In this document: positions 8,659 through 16,741 of the stretch, piece after piece
Position numbering within the stretch: position 1 is the stretch's first letter
Layout: each line of letters begins with the position of its first letter
Source of the DNA: an uncultured Erysipelotrichaceae bacterium
GTDB taxonomy: Bacteria > Bacillota_I > Bacilli_A > Erysipelotrichales > Erysipelotrichaceae
Length of the DNA: 62,824 nucleotides
NCBI GenBank assembly: GCA_947385085.1
Contig: CANDJN010000009.1
Coordinates: 1-62,824, forward strand
Direction: 5' to 3'
Position numbers and translations under genes: made by a program
The notes under the pieces: model-generated
Told to the model about the DNA's origin: nothing
Databases searched by the model: none
Seen by the model: only the letters and a program-made list of their open reading frames with translations

Positions 8659-9201
8659 ATGTCAGATAATCCGATTGCAATGCAGTCAAAGAAGTGGTAG
8701 TTGAAGCATTATTAGGTATAATGCAAAAAAAAAGAGTATCGTCTTATTACGGTAGGAGAAATTTCCTCAAAAGCAATGATTGACTGTAGGACATTTTACC
8801 GTCATTTTGAATGTAAGGATGACATCTTGCGCTTGATCATTGACAACATTACTACGGAATATCTCAATCTAATAAAAGAAATTTCTCCTACGGATACATA
8901 TTCGATAACTAAAAATTTCTTTAATGTCTGCTTAGAAAATTCAAATTTCATAAATCTTTTATACAAAAATAATTTAATGTACTTTTTGTTAGATAAATTC
9001 TATACTAACCTCCCTATTATTCATGCTAAAGTAAGGAGCGATGAAATGACCCAAGCTCTCTGTCATGATTTGGATTATTTTTTATTTTTTCATGCAGGCG
9101 GCTTTTGGAGCCTATTGTTAAAGTGGGTAATGGATGGAATGAAAAAGTCTCCTAACGACCTTGCAATACTTTCGAGTATAATTACTAACCGCCTTATTTA
9201 G
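8659..9201 (+). pseudogene. TetR-family regulator broken by two frameshifts in its HTH region
   Basis: Starting at the ATG 8659 (AGGTGG upstream) the frame reads MSDNPIAMQSKKW and stops at 8698. Family-like sequence continues in a second frame from about 8700 (VEALLGIMQKK) and returns to the first frame after a run of nine A residues at 8725-8733 (EYRLITVGEIS...CRTFYRHFECKDDIL). Losing one base near 8697 and gaining one in the A-run would explain it. The C-terminal part (from the ATG at 8776, 141 aa) is intact and matches TetR-like effector domains. A shortened product could be made, but its DNA-binding domain would be incomplete. Sequencing error in the homopolymer cannot be excluded. Confidence 0.75.
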
Positions 9202-9313
9202 CATTCTGCAGATATGGGAGAAGATACAAACGGTTTCAATCTATATTCTTTTGTTCCGCATTCCTAATCAGAGTAAAACATATGTCTATGTATATACGCT
9301 TGTGTTGTATCAT

Positions 9314-9352
9314 TTCTATTGACCAAAAAAAATTCAATTTTGGTCAATAGAA
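9314..9352. repeat. Large palindrome, right copy of a related pair
   Basis: TTCTATTGACCAAAA (9314-9328) pairs perfectly with TTTTGGTCAATAGAA (9338-9352). It differs from the copy at 7437-7481 at two compensated positions per arm, so the pairing is conserved while the sequence changes. Confidence 0.7.
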
Positions 9353-9360
9353 TAATTGAG

Positions 9361-9388
9361 TAAAGAAAATCGCCATTTCCATGACGAT
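9361..9388 (-). terminator. Probable terminator of the YhaM gene
   Basis: On the minus strand ATCGTCAT pairs with ATGGCGAT over a four-base loop, followed by TTTTCTTT. Confidence 0.5.
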
Positions 9389-9410
9389 CATTTCTCATAT
9401 GTTTATGTGC

Positions 9411-10343
9411 TTACTTATGCTTATAAAAGCTGCGATTTTCCAATGCGAAAATACGATGCGTGAAGCTTCCTGCTTCGACCCGATCCAGTGCTTTCTGCAA
9501 GGTGTTCATGCGCGCATCCAGATTATCAATTAAATACAATACTTCTGCTTCGGCAATCATCGGCAAAATGGGACTGCCGTATTCATATACGCCGTGATGC
9601 GCCAATACCATATGACGCAGCAGCACGCTGATTTCCTTGTCAATATGGAATTGCTCACACACCTGCGCAACCTTCGCCTGCATGATCGATATATGACCTA
9701 ACAGCTTACCTTCCGTTGTATATTCTGTCGCAATCGGACCGCTGAGTTCTATCAGCTTCCCGATATCGTGTAGAAATACACCGGCCATCAATAAATCACG
9801 CTGTAACAGTGGATATTGATCACAAATATGCTGAGCCAAATTCATCATGCCTAAAATATGCATCGCCAAGCCGCCGACAAAGTCGTGATGATTTTTAGAG
9901 GCGGCGGGATAGTCGTAAAGATCACTTTCATATTCCTTCAGGATTTCCATACAGACGGTTTTTATATCATCGTTTTGAATTTCGTGTAAACGCTGTTCCA
10001 TCTGTTCCTTTAATTCCTCTTTACTCAAGGCGGCGCTGCGCAAATATTCGCGAACATCATGGCTTGCGCGATCTGCCTCATGTACCTCTAATACACGCAT
10101 TTGAAGCTGATCTTTATAATTCAAAATATCCCCCTTTATATCCACAAACATGCCGGCTTTTAACGTATGTAGCTGTTCCTCACTCACATTCCAGAACTTT
10201 GCGTCTAATGTCCCGGTTCTATCCTGAATGACAAAATTTAAATAAGGCGCACCTTTGCTGGTGACACCGCGGCTAACCTCACTGATAAGCACGTTCAACC
10301 AGATGCGCTCACCATCCTCTACATCACTGATCCATTTCTTCAT
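9411..10343 (-). CDS. yhaM: 3'-5' exoribonuclease YhaM-like (OB fold + HD domain)
   Basis: 310 aa from the ATG at 10343; the frame extends further upstream but only within the preceding gene. Residues 10-90 form an OB-fold nucleic-acid-binding domain (VTSKGAPYLNFVIQDRTGTLDAKFW). Residues 150-300 form an HD metal-dependent hydrolase domain with HHDFVGGLAMH, FLHDIGK and HMVLAHHG. This matches the YhaM/CbfA family, which trims single-stranded RNA and DNA from the 3' end. It overlaps the glycosyltransferase-RecX gene by 20 bases, so it is probably the last gene of that operon. Confidence 0.88.
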   Translation of the reverse strand: MKKWISDVEDGERIWLNVLISEVSRGVTSKGAPYLNFVIQDRTGTLDAKFWNVSEEQLHTLKAGMFVDIKGDILNYKDQLQMRVLEVHEADRASHDVREYLRSAALSKEELKEQMEQRLHEIQNDDIKTVCMEILKEYESDLYDYPAASKNHHDFVGGLAMHILGMMNLAQHICDQYPLLQRDLLMAGVFLHDIGKLIELSGPIATEYTTEGKLLGHISIMQAKVAQVCEQFHIDKEISVLLRHMVLAHHGVYEYGSPILPMIAEAEVLYLIDNLDARMNTLQKALDRVEAGSFTHRIFALENRSFYKHK

Positions 10344-12315
10344 TCTGCCACTCCATTTCATCACATAATGCTAGAATATCACTGCTTTCAAAGCCCTTGC
10401 GCAGACAGGCGGCAATTACGCGGTTACGCAGCTGATTACCCTGATACTTGCGCGAATAGCTGCGCATAGCCTTCCCCATCGTCTTGCGCAGTGCCTCACT
10501 GTCGTCGTGGTCTTCAAACTCCACCTTTTCACTGGCATGAATCGCCACACTCGAATCAAAGCCCTGATGGATCAGCTTTTGAGCAATGGTCTTACGCCTC
10601 ATATTCATTGACTTATCCTTGACGCTCCCCTTTAGCTTTTCTGCCAGTTGTATCGCCTTGGCGCTTTCATCTTCATCATTAAACTGTGCCAATGCCTTGG
10701 CAACATCATCATGAGGAATGCCTTTTTCAACCAATTGCTTGACAATCCTGCCTTTTCCCTGTAAAGAGTGCTGCATCTTTTCAATCTTTGTCATCATGTA
10801 CTGATAATCATTCAAGTATCCCTTTTGCATTAAATCCTGAAGGATCGTATTGATTTCACCCTCATCCAATATGTGCTGGTTCTTTAAGTATTGGCGCATT
10901 TCCTTGCTGGTGTAATCGCGATGCGAAAGCTTGCGAATGCACAAGCGATACGCGTGAAAGATCTGTTCCTTGCGCTGCAATTCCATAACCGTATTGCGAT
11001 CCAACAGCGTATGCTTCTGAATCTTTAAAGTGAAGTAATCATCCAATGAAATTGTGATCCGCATCGGTTCATCTTCCTTGTCGTTGATGACATCAATGCG
11101 CATATATTCATCGCCAGGCTTGATTTTTATGACCTCATAGGAATCCTCAAAATCCTCGATTGCCTGATAATATACGCTGAGCACCTTGGTATAAAACATA
11201 TTGCCATCATAGCGATTAACCATTTCTCGTGCCCGATCACACATTTGGTTTCGCTCTTCCTGAGGCATTGCTAAAAACCGCTCAACCTTTTGCGCAAATT
11301 CCTGCGGGGTATCAAACAGATAGCCGCTCTCTCCTTCGATGACCAAATCCACAAGTACATCATCAGGACGGGCAAAGACCGGCAAATGAGATGCCAGTGC
11401 TTCAATATAAGTCATACCTTGGGTTTCTGTCAAGGATGCAGATACAAAGGCATCCGCCAATGCATAATACAGCGGCACATCCTCACGCTTTTTAGGACCG
11501 GTAAAGATGACCTTGTCTTGAAGACCATAGCTCTTCACCAGCTCCTGAAGCTCGGCTAATTGCGGACCACCGCCGACAATCATCAGTTTTGTATGGGAAT
11601 CATGAATATGGCGGAATCCCTCAATCGGAATTTCGATGCTTTTTTCCTTGGCAATTCTGCCGATAAAGGTAATGATATGATCCTCTTGAGTAAATCCATA
11701 TTCCTTTCGTAATGCTTCAATGCGCTTGCCATCCTGAATTGCTGGATCGAATTTTTCCAGTTCCAAGCCGGTTGGAATGATATAAATGGGTGTTTTGACA
11801 CCGTAATGAGTCAAGGTTTCCTTTGTCTTTTCACTGGGCGCAATCACCGCCTGCACATTATCAGAAATCATGCGCGAAAACGTCGTCACAAATTTCTTAC
11901 TGAGAATATCCACTTCCTCAATCTCAAAGCGATTGATGTAGTGCGTATAATCCTCATACATCGTATGATAAGTGGATACGACCGGGATATTCAAATATTT
12001 GGCAACGGTGCGCCCGAACATTCCGACACCGAATTCCGTATGTACATGAATGACATCCAAATTCATTTTTCGTATTTCATCACGGGCACTGAAATGATAG
12101 GGGGTTGATAATTTATAGCCATAGAGCCATTTTAACTCCAAGCCGGGCAGCCGCAGCACATTGCCCTCGCGCTGTGTTGTCAACAGCGCCTTGTGATTCG
12201 TTATGACATAAACCTCATGCCCGCGTTTTTCCAATTCCTTCTGTAATGTGACAATAGAAGATACGACTCCGTTAATATCCGGTGTATACGTATCTGAAAA
12301 TAATCCGATTCGCAA
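10324..12315 (-). CDS. Fusion: GT4 glycosyltransferase (diacylglycerol glucosyltransferase-like) + RecX
   Basis: 663 aa from a TTG at 12315, chosen because AGGAGG lies 8 bases upstream; the ATG at 12333 overlaps that site. Residues 1-385 are a GT4 retaining glycosyltransferase starting RIGLFSDTYTPDINGV, with FIGRIAKEKSIE and the E-x7-E region ASLTETQGMTYIEAL, as in monoglucosyl-diacylglycerol synthases. Residues about 405-660 are a full-length RecX: an entry segment (MRITISLDDYFTLKIQKH) and the three-helix repeats typical of the family (SHRDYTSKEMRQYL, MQKGYLNDYQY, GKGRIVKQLVEKGI). The frame is unbroken across the junction. The first half should make the first sugar of a membrane glycolipid. 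The second half would modulate RecA. A functional link is unknown. Neighbours support the glycolipid role. Confidence 0.85.
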   Translation of the reverse strand: MRIGLFSDTYTPDINGVVSSIVTLQKELEKRGHEVYVITNHKALLTTQREGNVLRLPGLELKWLYGYKLSTPYHFSARDEIRKMNLDVIHVHTEFGVGMFGRTVAKYLNIPVVSTYHTMYEDYTHYINRFEIEEVDILSKKFVTTFSRMISDNVQAVIAPSEKTKETLTHYGVKTPIYIIPTGLELEKFDPAIQDGKRIEALRKEYGFTQEDHIITFIGRIAKEKSIEIPIEGFRHIHDSHTKLMIVGGGPQLAELQELVKSYGLQDKVIFTGPKKREDVPLYYALADAFVSASLTETQGMTYIEALASHLPVFARPDDVLVDLVIEGESGYLFDTPQEFAQKVERFLAMPQEERNQMCDRAREMVNRYDGNMFYTKVLSVYYQAIEDFEDSYEVIKIKPGDEYMRIDVINDKEDEPMRITISLDDYFTLKIQKHTLLDRNTVMELQRKEQIFHAYRLCIRKLSHRDYTSKEMRQYLKNQHILDEGEINTILQDLMQKGYLNDYQYMMTKIEKMQHSLQGKGRIVKQLVEKGIPHDDVAKALAQFNDEDESAKAIQLAEKLKGSVKDKSMNMRRKTIAQKLIHQGFDSSVAIHASEKVEFEDHDDSEALRKTMGKAMRSYSRKYQGNQLRNRVIAACLRKGFESSDILALCDEMEWQNEEMDQ

Positions 12316-12336
12316 AATACATTCCTCCTTCATGCA

Positions 12337-13383
12337 TCACTGCGGATATGTTGATTCGATCGAACGCCGATCGTATTTTCGCTTTGCCAAAACAAAGATC
12401 AGTCCCCCCACCATCATGACAAAATGATAGGTCGAGAACCGCCAGAAAATCATCACGCTTTTTGCCAATGTCGATGGAATGATCTGGGAAAAGATCGCCA
12501 CAAACGCCCATTCTGTTCCTCCACTTGCCCCGGGTATGGGAATAAACGTATTTGCCATCGTCACAAAGCTGGACATCGCAACCACTGTAACCAACTGCGT
12601 TAAGGGCAGCGGCTCACCCATCGCAAAGCAGACGAAAAACGGCAAAGAATAAAGCGTAGTCAATCGTAAGACATTGATCAACACCGTCTTCATAATCAGA
12701 TATTTATCTTTCTTTAAGCGCTTGATTTCCATCGTGAACGCCTCCATCTGCATCGTCCATGCATTTAAAGTATGTTCACGATTCTTTACAATGTGCAATT
12801 TACTTAATAAAATGACTCCCCATTGCGACAGCTTCACAAACGCTTTGGGAAACAGCGCCATCGTCCATAAGGCGCATATCACGCAAATGTTGACAATATA
12901 GCCGCAAAACACCAATAAGAAGAACGCATTCTTTTCGTAAACCGTTGCGAACACCATGAGAAATAAAATACTGACATAGATCATCATCGTTGTCTGATAT
13001 ACGATAAAATCCGCCCATAACAAACTAGCAGCATCACTCATCTTGATGCCCTGTTTCTTCATAATATATACCTGTCCAAACTGTCCGCCGGTGGCGCTGG
13101 GAGTTACTCCGCTGAAAAAGGTTCCGACAAAGGCGTTTTCCAGTGCCTCCACATTACTGTAATTTGCCTTATATTTACGACCGAATGTCTTATAAATCCA
13201 TGCGATAATGCAGTTATACAACAGTCCCCAAAATAGGATAATGATAAACCAGTACCACGATATTTGTGAAATCTGATTCAACATTACTTGATAATCATCC
13301 TTCAGCGTAAACCATAAAACCACAACGGTAAACCCGATGATTAACAGGAAATTCCAAATATATTTTTTTGAACCTTTCTTCAT
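12337..13383 (-). CDS. Flippase-like / UPF0104 (LPG synthase membrane domain family) protein
   Basis: 348 aa from the ATG at 13383 (AGGTGAG upstream). About eight hydrophobic segments, with family-typical GLLYNCIIAWIYKTFGR, SGVTPSATGGQFGQVYIMKKQGI and PIPGASGGTEWAF. This family includes the membrane half of lysylphosphatidylglycerol synthase (MprF) and stand-alone proteins next to glycolipid glycosyltransferases. It likely moves or channels the lipid made by the two flanking transferases across the membrane. It sits between them with short gaps, so co-transcription is expected. Confidence 0.8.
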   Translation of the reverse strand: MKKGSKKYIWNFLLIIGFTVVVLWFTLKDDYQVMLNQISQISWYWFIIILFWGLLYNCIIAWIYKTFGRKYKANYSNVEALENAFVGTFFSGVTPSATGGQFGQVYIMKKQGIKMSDAASLLWADFIVYQTTMMIYVSILFLMVFATVYEKNAFFLLVFCGYIVNICVICALWTMALFPKAFVKLSQWGVILLSKLHIVKNREHTLNAWTMQMEAFTMEIKRLKKDKYLIMKTVLINVLRLTTLYSLPFFVCFAMGEPLPLTQLVTVVAMSSFVTMANTFIPIPGASGGTEWAFVAIFSQIIPSTLAKSVMIFWRFSTYHFVMMVGGLIFVLAKRKYDRRSIESTYPQ

Positions 13384-13418
13384 GTAACTCACCTACTTTG
13401 AACCAAAATCTGCTTTGC

Positions 13419-14480
13419 TTATTTTATCACCTTGCGACGCTTTTTTCTATTTCGTTTCGCTTGATGTTCCTCATGTACCTTAGTATAAAAATCAATCCAG
13501 ATTTTCAATACGTTTTCTTTGGAATAATATTCGCTGATTGCCTGTGACATTTTCTGACCCTGTGCATATACCTTGGGATCTTCTTTGCACTTTCGCAACA
13601 ATTCACAAAAAGCCTCATTGTCATGTCCGGCAAAATAATTATGAAACAAAATGTCCTCATACAAAGTCAAATCGCGCAATACCAACGGCTTATGCAGATT
13701 CACCGCTTCTAAGATAGACATCGGAAACAATTCGTTATAAGAAGGCATAAACAAAACATCTGCGATATTATAAATGTCATTCATCTGATCACGGGGAATG
13801 ATACCTAAAAACTTCACGTTTTCCGGTGGATTATCGACGATCTTTTTGAGCTCCTCATAACCATCGGTGATTCTTCCAAACGAGAAACCGCCGCACCATA
13901 CAAAGGTAACATCCTTCATACGCTTAGCCACGTCAATAAAATCCAGCACACCTTTGCGGGTTTGAACCTGTCCCACGCCGATCACCACAAATGCATCCTC
14001 ATCGATACCGTATCGGCTGCGGCACTGCTTCACTTCATCCTTTGGCTTTGCGTAAAAATCCTGCTTCGATACATAGTTAGGAATATAAACCATCTTTTCT
14101 CTTTTGACACCATACTGCGTTAACGGTTCTATAAAAATCGGATTGACCACGATTAAATAATCCGCACTTTTATATAATTCAATGACATATTTCTTAAAGA
14201 TTTTAAAAATTGCCTTAGGCAGCTCAATACTGCCATCTAACGTATCCGGGAGAAAATGAACATAACATACGTTCGCAGCTTTCCCGCCCTTCATTTTCAA
14301 ATAATTCCAAGGATCCACCGTATGGATGTGCTGAATGTCACAGTCGCTGGAACCATTGATTGTGACTTCAAAGCGATCACATTCACGTATCAGATTGACC
14401 TGTTCCAAATAGGCGCTTCCGACTCCTTGTCCATCGACCTTATCCGCACTGGATAACATATTAATCTTTATCTTTTCCAC
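13419..14480 (-). CDS. GT4 glycosyltransferase, probable second-sugar glycolipid transferase
   Basis: 353 aa from the GTG at 14480, which has GAGGAGG 7 bases upstream; the longer frame begins close to the -10. It starts KINMLSSADKVDGQGVGSAYLEQV, typical of the LafB/CpoA-type diglycosyl-diacylglycerol synthases. The acceptor half has YVHFLPDT and IYIPNYV-like segments; the donor half has GVGQVQTRKGVLDF and PSYNELFPMSILEA with the E-x7-E acidic pair. The basic tail (KRNRKKRRKVIK) may bind membrane. First gene of the glycolipid operon; together with the fused transferase it would make a disaccharide lipid used in the membrane or as lipoteichoic acid anchor. Confidence 0.78.
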   Translation of the reverse strand: MEKIKINMLSSADKVDGQGVGSAYLEQVNLIRECDRFEVTINGSSDCDIQHIHTVDPWNYLKMKGGKAANVCYVHFLPDTLDGSIELPKAIFKIFKKYVIELYKSADYLIVVNPIFIEPLTQYGVKREKMVYIPNYVSKQDFYAKPKDEVKQCRSRYGIDEDAFVVIGVGQVQTRKGVLDFIDVAKRMKDVTFVWCGGFSFGRITDGYEELKKIVDNPPENVKFLGIIPRDQMNDIYNIADVLFMPSYNELFPMSILEAVNLHKPLVLRDLTLYEDILFHNYFAGHDNEAFCELLRKCKEDPKVYAQGQKMSQAISEYYSKENVLKIWIDFYTKVHEEHQAKRNRKKRRKVIK

Positions 14481-14623
14481 AAGCTTACCTCCTCGCTTGA
14501 TCATGCGCCTTGCATTAGCCATCGCCATTTCAAATATGGCGCTTCTCAACAAAATATATTATACCATAAAAAGACAGGGAACGTGATAAGTTTCATTATT
14601 GTCATGTTCACCTTTTCACCACA

Positions 14624-14652
14624 CAAAAACAGCGCCCTATAAAACGCTGTTT
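14624..14652 (-). terminator. Terminator of the IS607-like gene
   Basis: On the minus strand AAACAGCG pairs with CGCTGTTT across ten bases, followed by TTTG. It overlaps the gene's last bases. Confidence 0.75.
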
Positions 14653-15232
14653 ATGTTTGATGAATGTATACCTGCATCCGCTGTTTTCCCTTGTCCTTGC
14701 ATGTGCTCTCAAATGTCTTAATCATTGATGTCATATCATCGCAATAATCATCAATACAGACGGTGTTGCGTAAATAAATCAATTCGCATCCGTGAATGCG
14801 GCACAGCGTTTCAATCAGCTCATTGCCATAACGAACCAGAGAATCCTTTTGTACGGCGATGATTTTAGCCACCCGGTTTTCCGCCAACATCCGCAATACA
14901 TCACGCAAGCCTTTGCGATTATATTTTAAGCCGCTGCCAAATTCGGAAATCATCTGATATTGATAATGATGCCGTTCCATATACTCCTTTAATATTTCTG
15001 CCTGTTTTGCCAGCTCATCGCTTTGACGATAGCGATTCACCCGGCAATAGCCGATGATTTGACGCTCCTGTTGATTCAAAATATGGTCTAATTGTTCCTT
15101 GGAATAAAGCTTTCGCCCGTGATGATCGACAGCCGCCGGTTTTAATATTCCGTTTTTATCCCAGTTACGCAAAGTCTGGGAGCTTTTTTGAATCAATCGG
15201 GCAAACTCACCGATGCGATAATATTCTGACAT
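14651..15232 (-). CDS. IS607-type serine recombinase homologue lacking catalytic residues
   Basis: 193 aa from the ATG at 15232 (AAGGAG upstream). Residues 1-55 are a MerR-type HTH (YRIGEFARLIQKSSQTLRNWDKNGIL). Residues 58-170 are a resolvase fold in the order typical of IS607 TnpA: HTH first, catalytic domain second. The nucleophile position reads RVN where active enzymes have RVS. The catalytic DRLxR motif reads DSLVR. FGSGLKYNRKGL is otherwise well kept. No TnpB gene adjoins. The protein should still bind DNA and possibly oligomerise, but is unlikely to cut it. It may be a domesticated regulator; it may instead be a dying transposase whose reading frame is still open. Confidence 0.8.
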   Translation of the reverse strand: MSEYYRIGEFARLIQKSSQTLRNWDKNGILKPAAVDHHGRKLYSKEQLDHILNQQERQIIGYCRVNRYRQSDELAKQAEILKEYMERHHYQYQMISEFGSGLKYNRKGLRDVLRMLAENRVAKIIAVQKDSLVRYGNELIETLCRIHGCELIYLRNTVCIDDYCDDMTSMIKTFESTCKDKGKQRMQVYIHQT

Positions 15233-15305
15233 GGTAAACTCCTTCAATCTTCATCTTTATTTACTAGACCCGACTTTGAGCCAAAAAGTTCATAGCGTTT
15301 CTGAT

Positions 15306-16628
15306 TCACTGTTCTTCTTGCGATGGTGACTCCTGCACGATCGTATCCACGGTTTTAAACTGGTAGCCGTTTTGTTTCATCGCCTTGATAAAGGGATCCA
15401 TCGCCAAGTAATTGCCTTTGTTGGAAGGATGCAGTAAATAAATGGCGCCGTTATGATAGTGATCCATCAATGTTGCCAATGCGTCCTCACCGCTGACATC
15501 CTCGGCGTAATCATAATAGGCATGACTCCAGAAATAATTGGAATATCCCATATCCTGCGTTATCTTAAGCGCCCGCTCGCTCATACCGCCCTTGGGAAAG
15601 CGAAACACCTTCTTCATCGGTTGTCCTGTTACCTGCATATACGTCTTTTCTGTTTCGGTGATCTCTGCCACAAATTCATCGATTTGCGCTTCATTGGCTA
15701 AGGTCGGCATATCGTAATGATGCCATGAATGATTGCCGATCACATGACCATGAACGATCAAATCGTTAATGAATTCAGGATTATCCTTGATATAATTGCG
15801 AGTCAGGAAAAAGGTTGCTTTGACATCATTATCATTCAATACACCGACGATTTCCTTGATATACGTGATATCGTTGCCCCCCTCATCAAAGGTCAAATAG
15901 ATCGTTTTTTCATCGGGACCCATCATATAGGCATCATATTTGGCTAGGAATGCTTCATCACGGCAGCCGGTGGTGCGCTGATGCTTTTCGCTCTTGTTAA
16001 ACCACCATTCCTCGGCAGTATTATCATAATCATCATGATGATAGTAGACCTTGACATCGGTGGGATCTTGACATACCTCAACCGTGCGAATTAATGAGGT
16101 GGTATTGCCGCTTGTGTCATTTAACGTATATTTTACCTCATACGTGCCGATTTGATTCATATTCAGCTTGGATACATCGACGCTCACCTGTTCACTGAGA
16201 TCGCCATCATAATTATCGGTTGCGCTCCAGCCGGGATCGACAAATTGTTCTCCCTCAAACACACGAATATGATCCTTGCCCGATAGTTGAATCACCGGAG
16301 CTGTCGTATCCACAACCCGAACTTGACGAGTGATGGACTTATCGTATTTGGCAAATGTATAGTGAATGGTATAATCACCCAAGCGGGTAGTATCCACATT
16401 GCTTTCCGTTGTAATATGATCGCTGTAATCAGAAAAGCGGAAGCGTGCCGATGCGCCGGGATCGACAAATTGCTGGTTGACCTCCACCTCGATCTGTTGA
16501 GAACCATTCAGCCTGATGATCGGAATAAAAATACCGCTGAAAAACAGGAAATGGACTAACAGCCATAATAACAGCGCCAAAATCAATGCCGCAACACTGT
16601 AAACGACCGCTCTGCATTTTTTACTCAT
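15306..16628 (-). CDS. Membrane-anchored polysaccharide deacetylase with two Ig-like (DUF5011) domains
   Basis: 440 aa from the ATG at 16628 (AGAGGTGAC upstream); the longer frame runs through the promoter region. One membrane anchor lies near residues 8-33. Two bacterial Ig-like domains follow (VNQQFVDPGASARF and EGEQFVDPGWSATDNYDGDL), then a NodB-type deacetylase: YLTFDEGGNDITYIKEIV, HVIGNHSWHHYDMPTL and FRFPKGGMSERAL. TFDEGG resembles PdaA-type peptidoglycan N-acetylmuramic acid deacetylases more than the TFDDGP class. It acts outside the cell on a glycan; the Ig-like domains likely position it in the wall. Confidence 0.85.
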   Translation of the reverse strand: MSKKCRAVVYSVAALILALLLWLLVHFLFFSGIFIPIIRLNGSQQIEVEVNQQFVDPGASARFRFSDYSDHITTESNVDTTRLGDYTIHYTFAKYDKSITRQVRVVDTTAPVIQLSGKDHIRVFEGEQFVDPGWSATDNYDGDLSEQVSVDVSKLNMNQIGTYEVKYTLNDTSGNTTSLIRTVEVCQDPTDVKVYYHHDDYDNTAEEWWFNKSEKHQRTTGCRDEAFLAKYDAYMMGPDEKTIYLTFDEGGNDITYIKEIVGVLNDNDVKATFFLTRNYIKDNPEFINDLIVHGHVIGNHSWHHYDMPTLANEAQIDEFVAEITETEKTYMQVTGQPMKKVFRFPKGGMSERALKITQDMGYSNYFWSHAYYDYAEDVSGEDALATLMDHYHNGAIYLLHPSNKGNYLAMDPFIKAMKQNGYQFKTVDTIVQESPSQEEQ

Positions 16629-16680
16629 GTCGTCACCTCTATAACAAGAATACGCAGAAACGATGAAAAACTTGCCTACA

Positions 16681-16709
16681 TTTAAAAAAACACGGAGAAT
16701 CCGTGTTTC
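16681..16709 (-). terminator. Terminator of the murF-to-FAD-protein operon
   Basis: On the minus strand AACACGGA pairs with TCCGTGTT over a three-base loop, followed by TTTTT. It lies 33 bases past the FAD protein stop. Confidence 0.9.
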
Positions 16710-16741
16710 ACTGTAACTGTTTTCTTGAATGAGAGTGTTTA

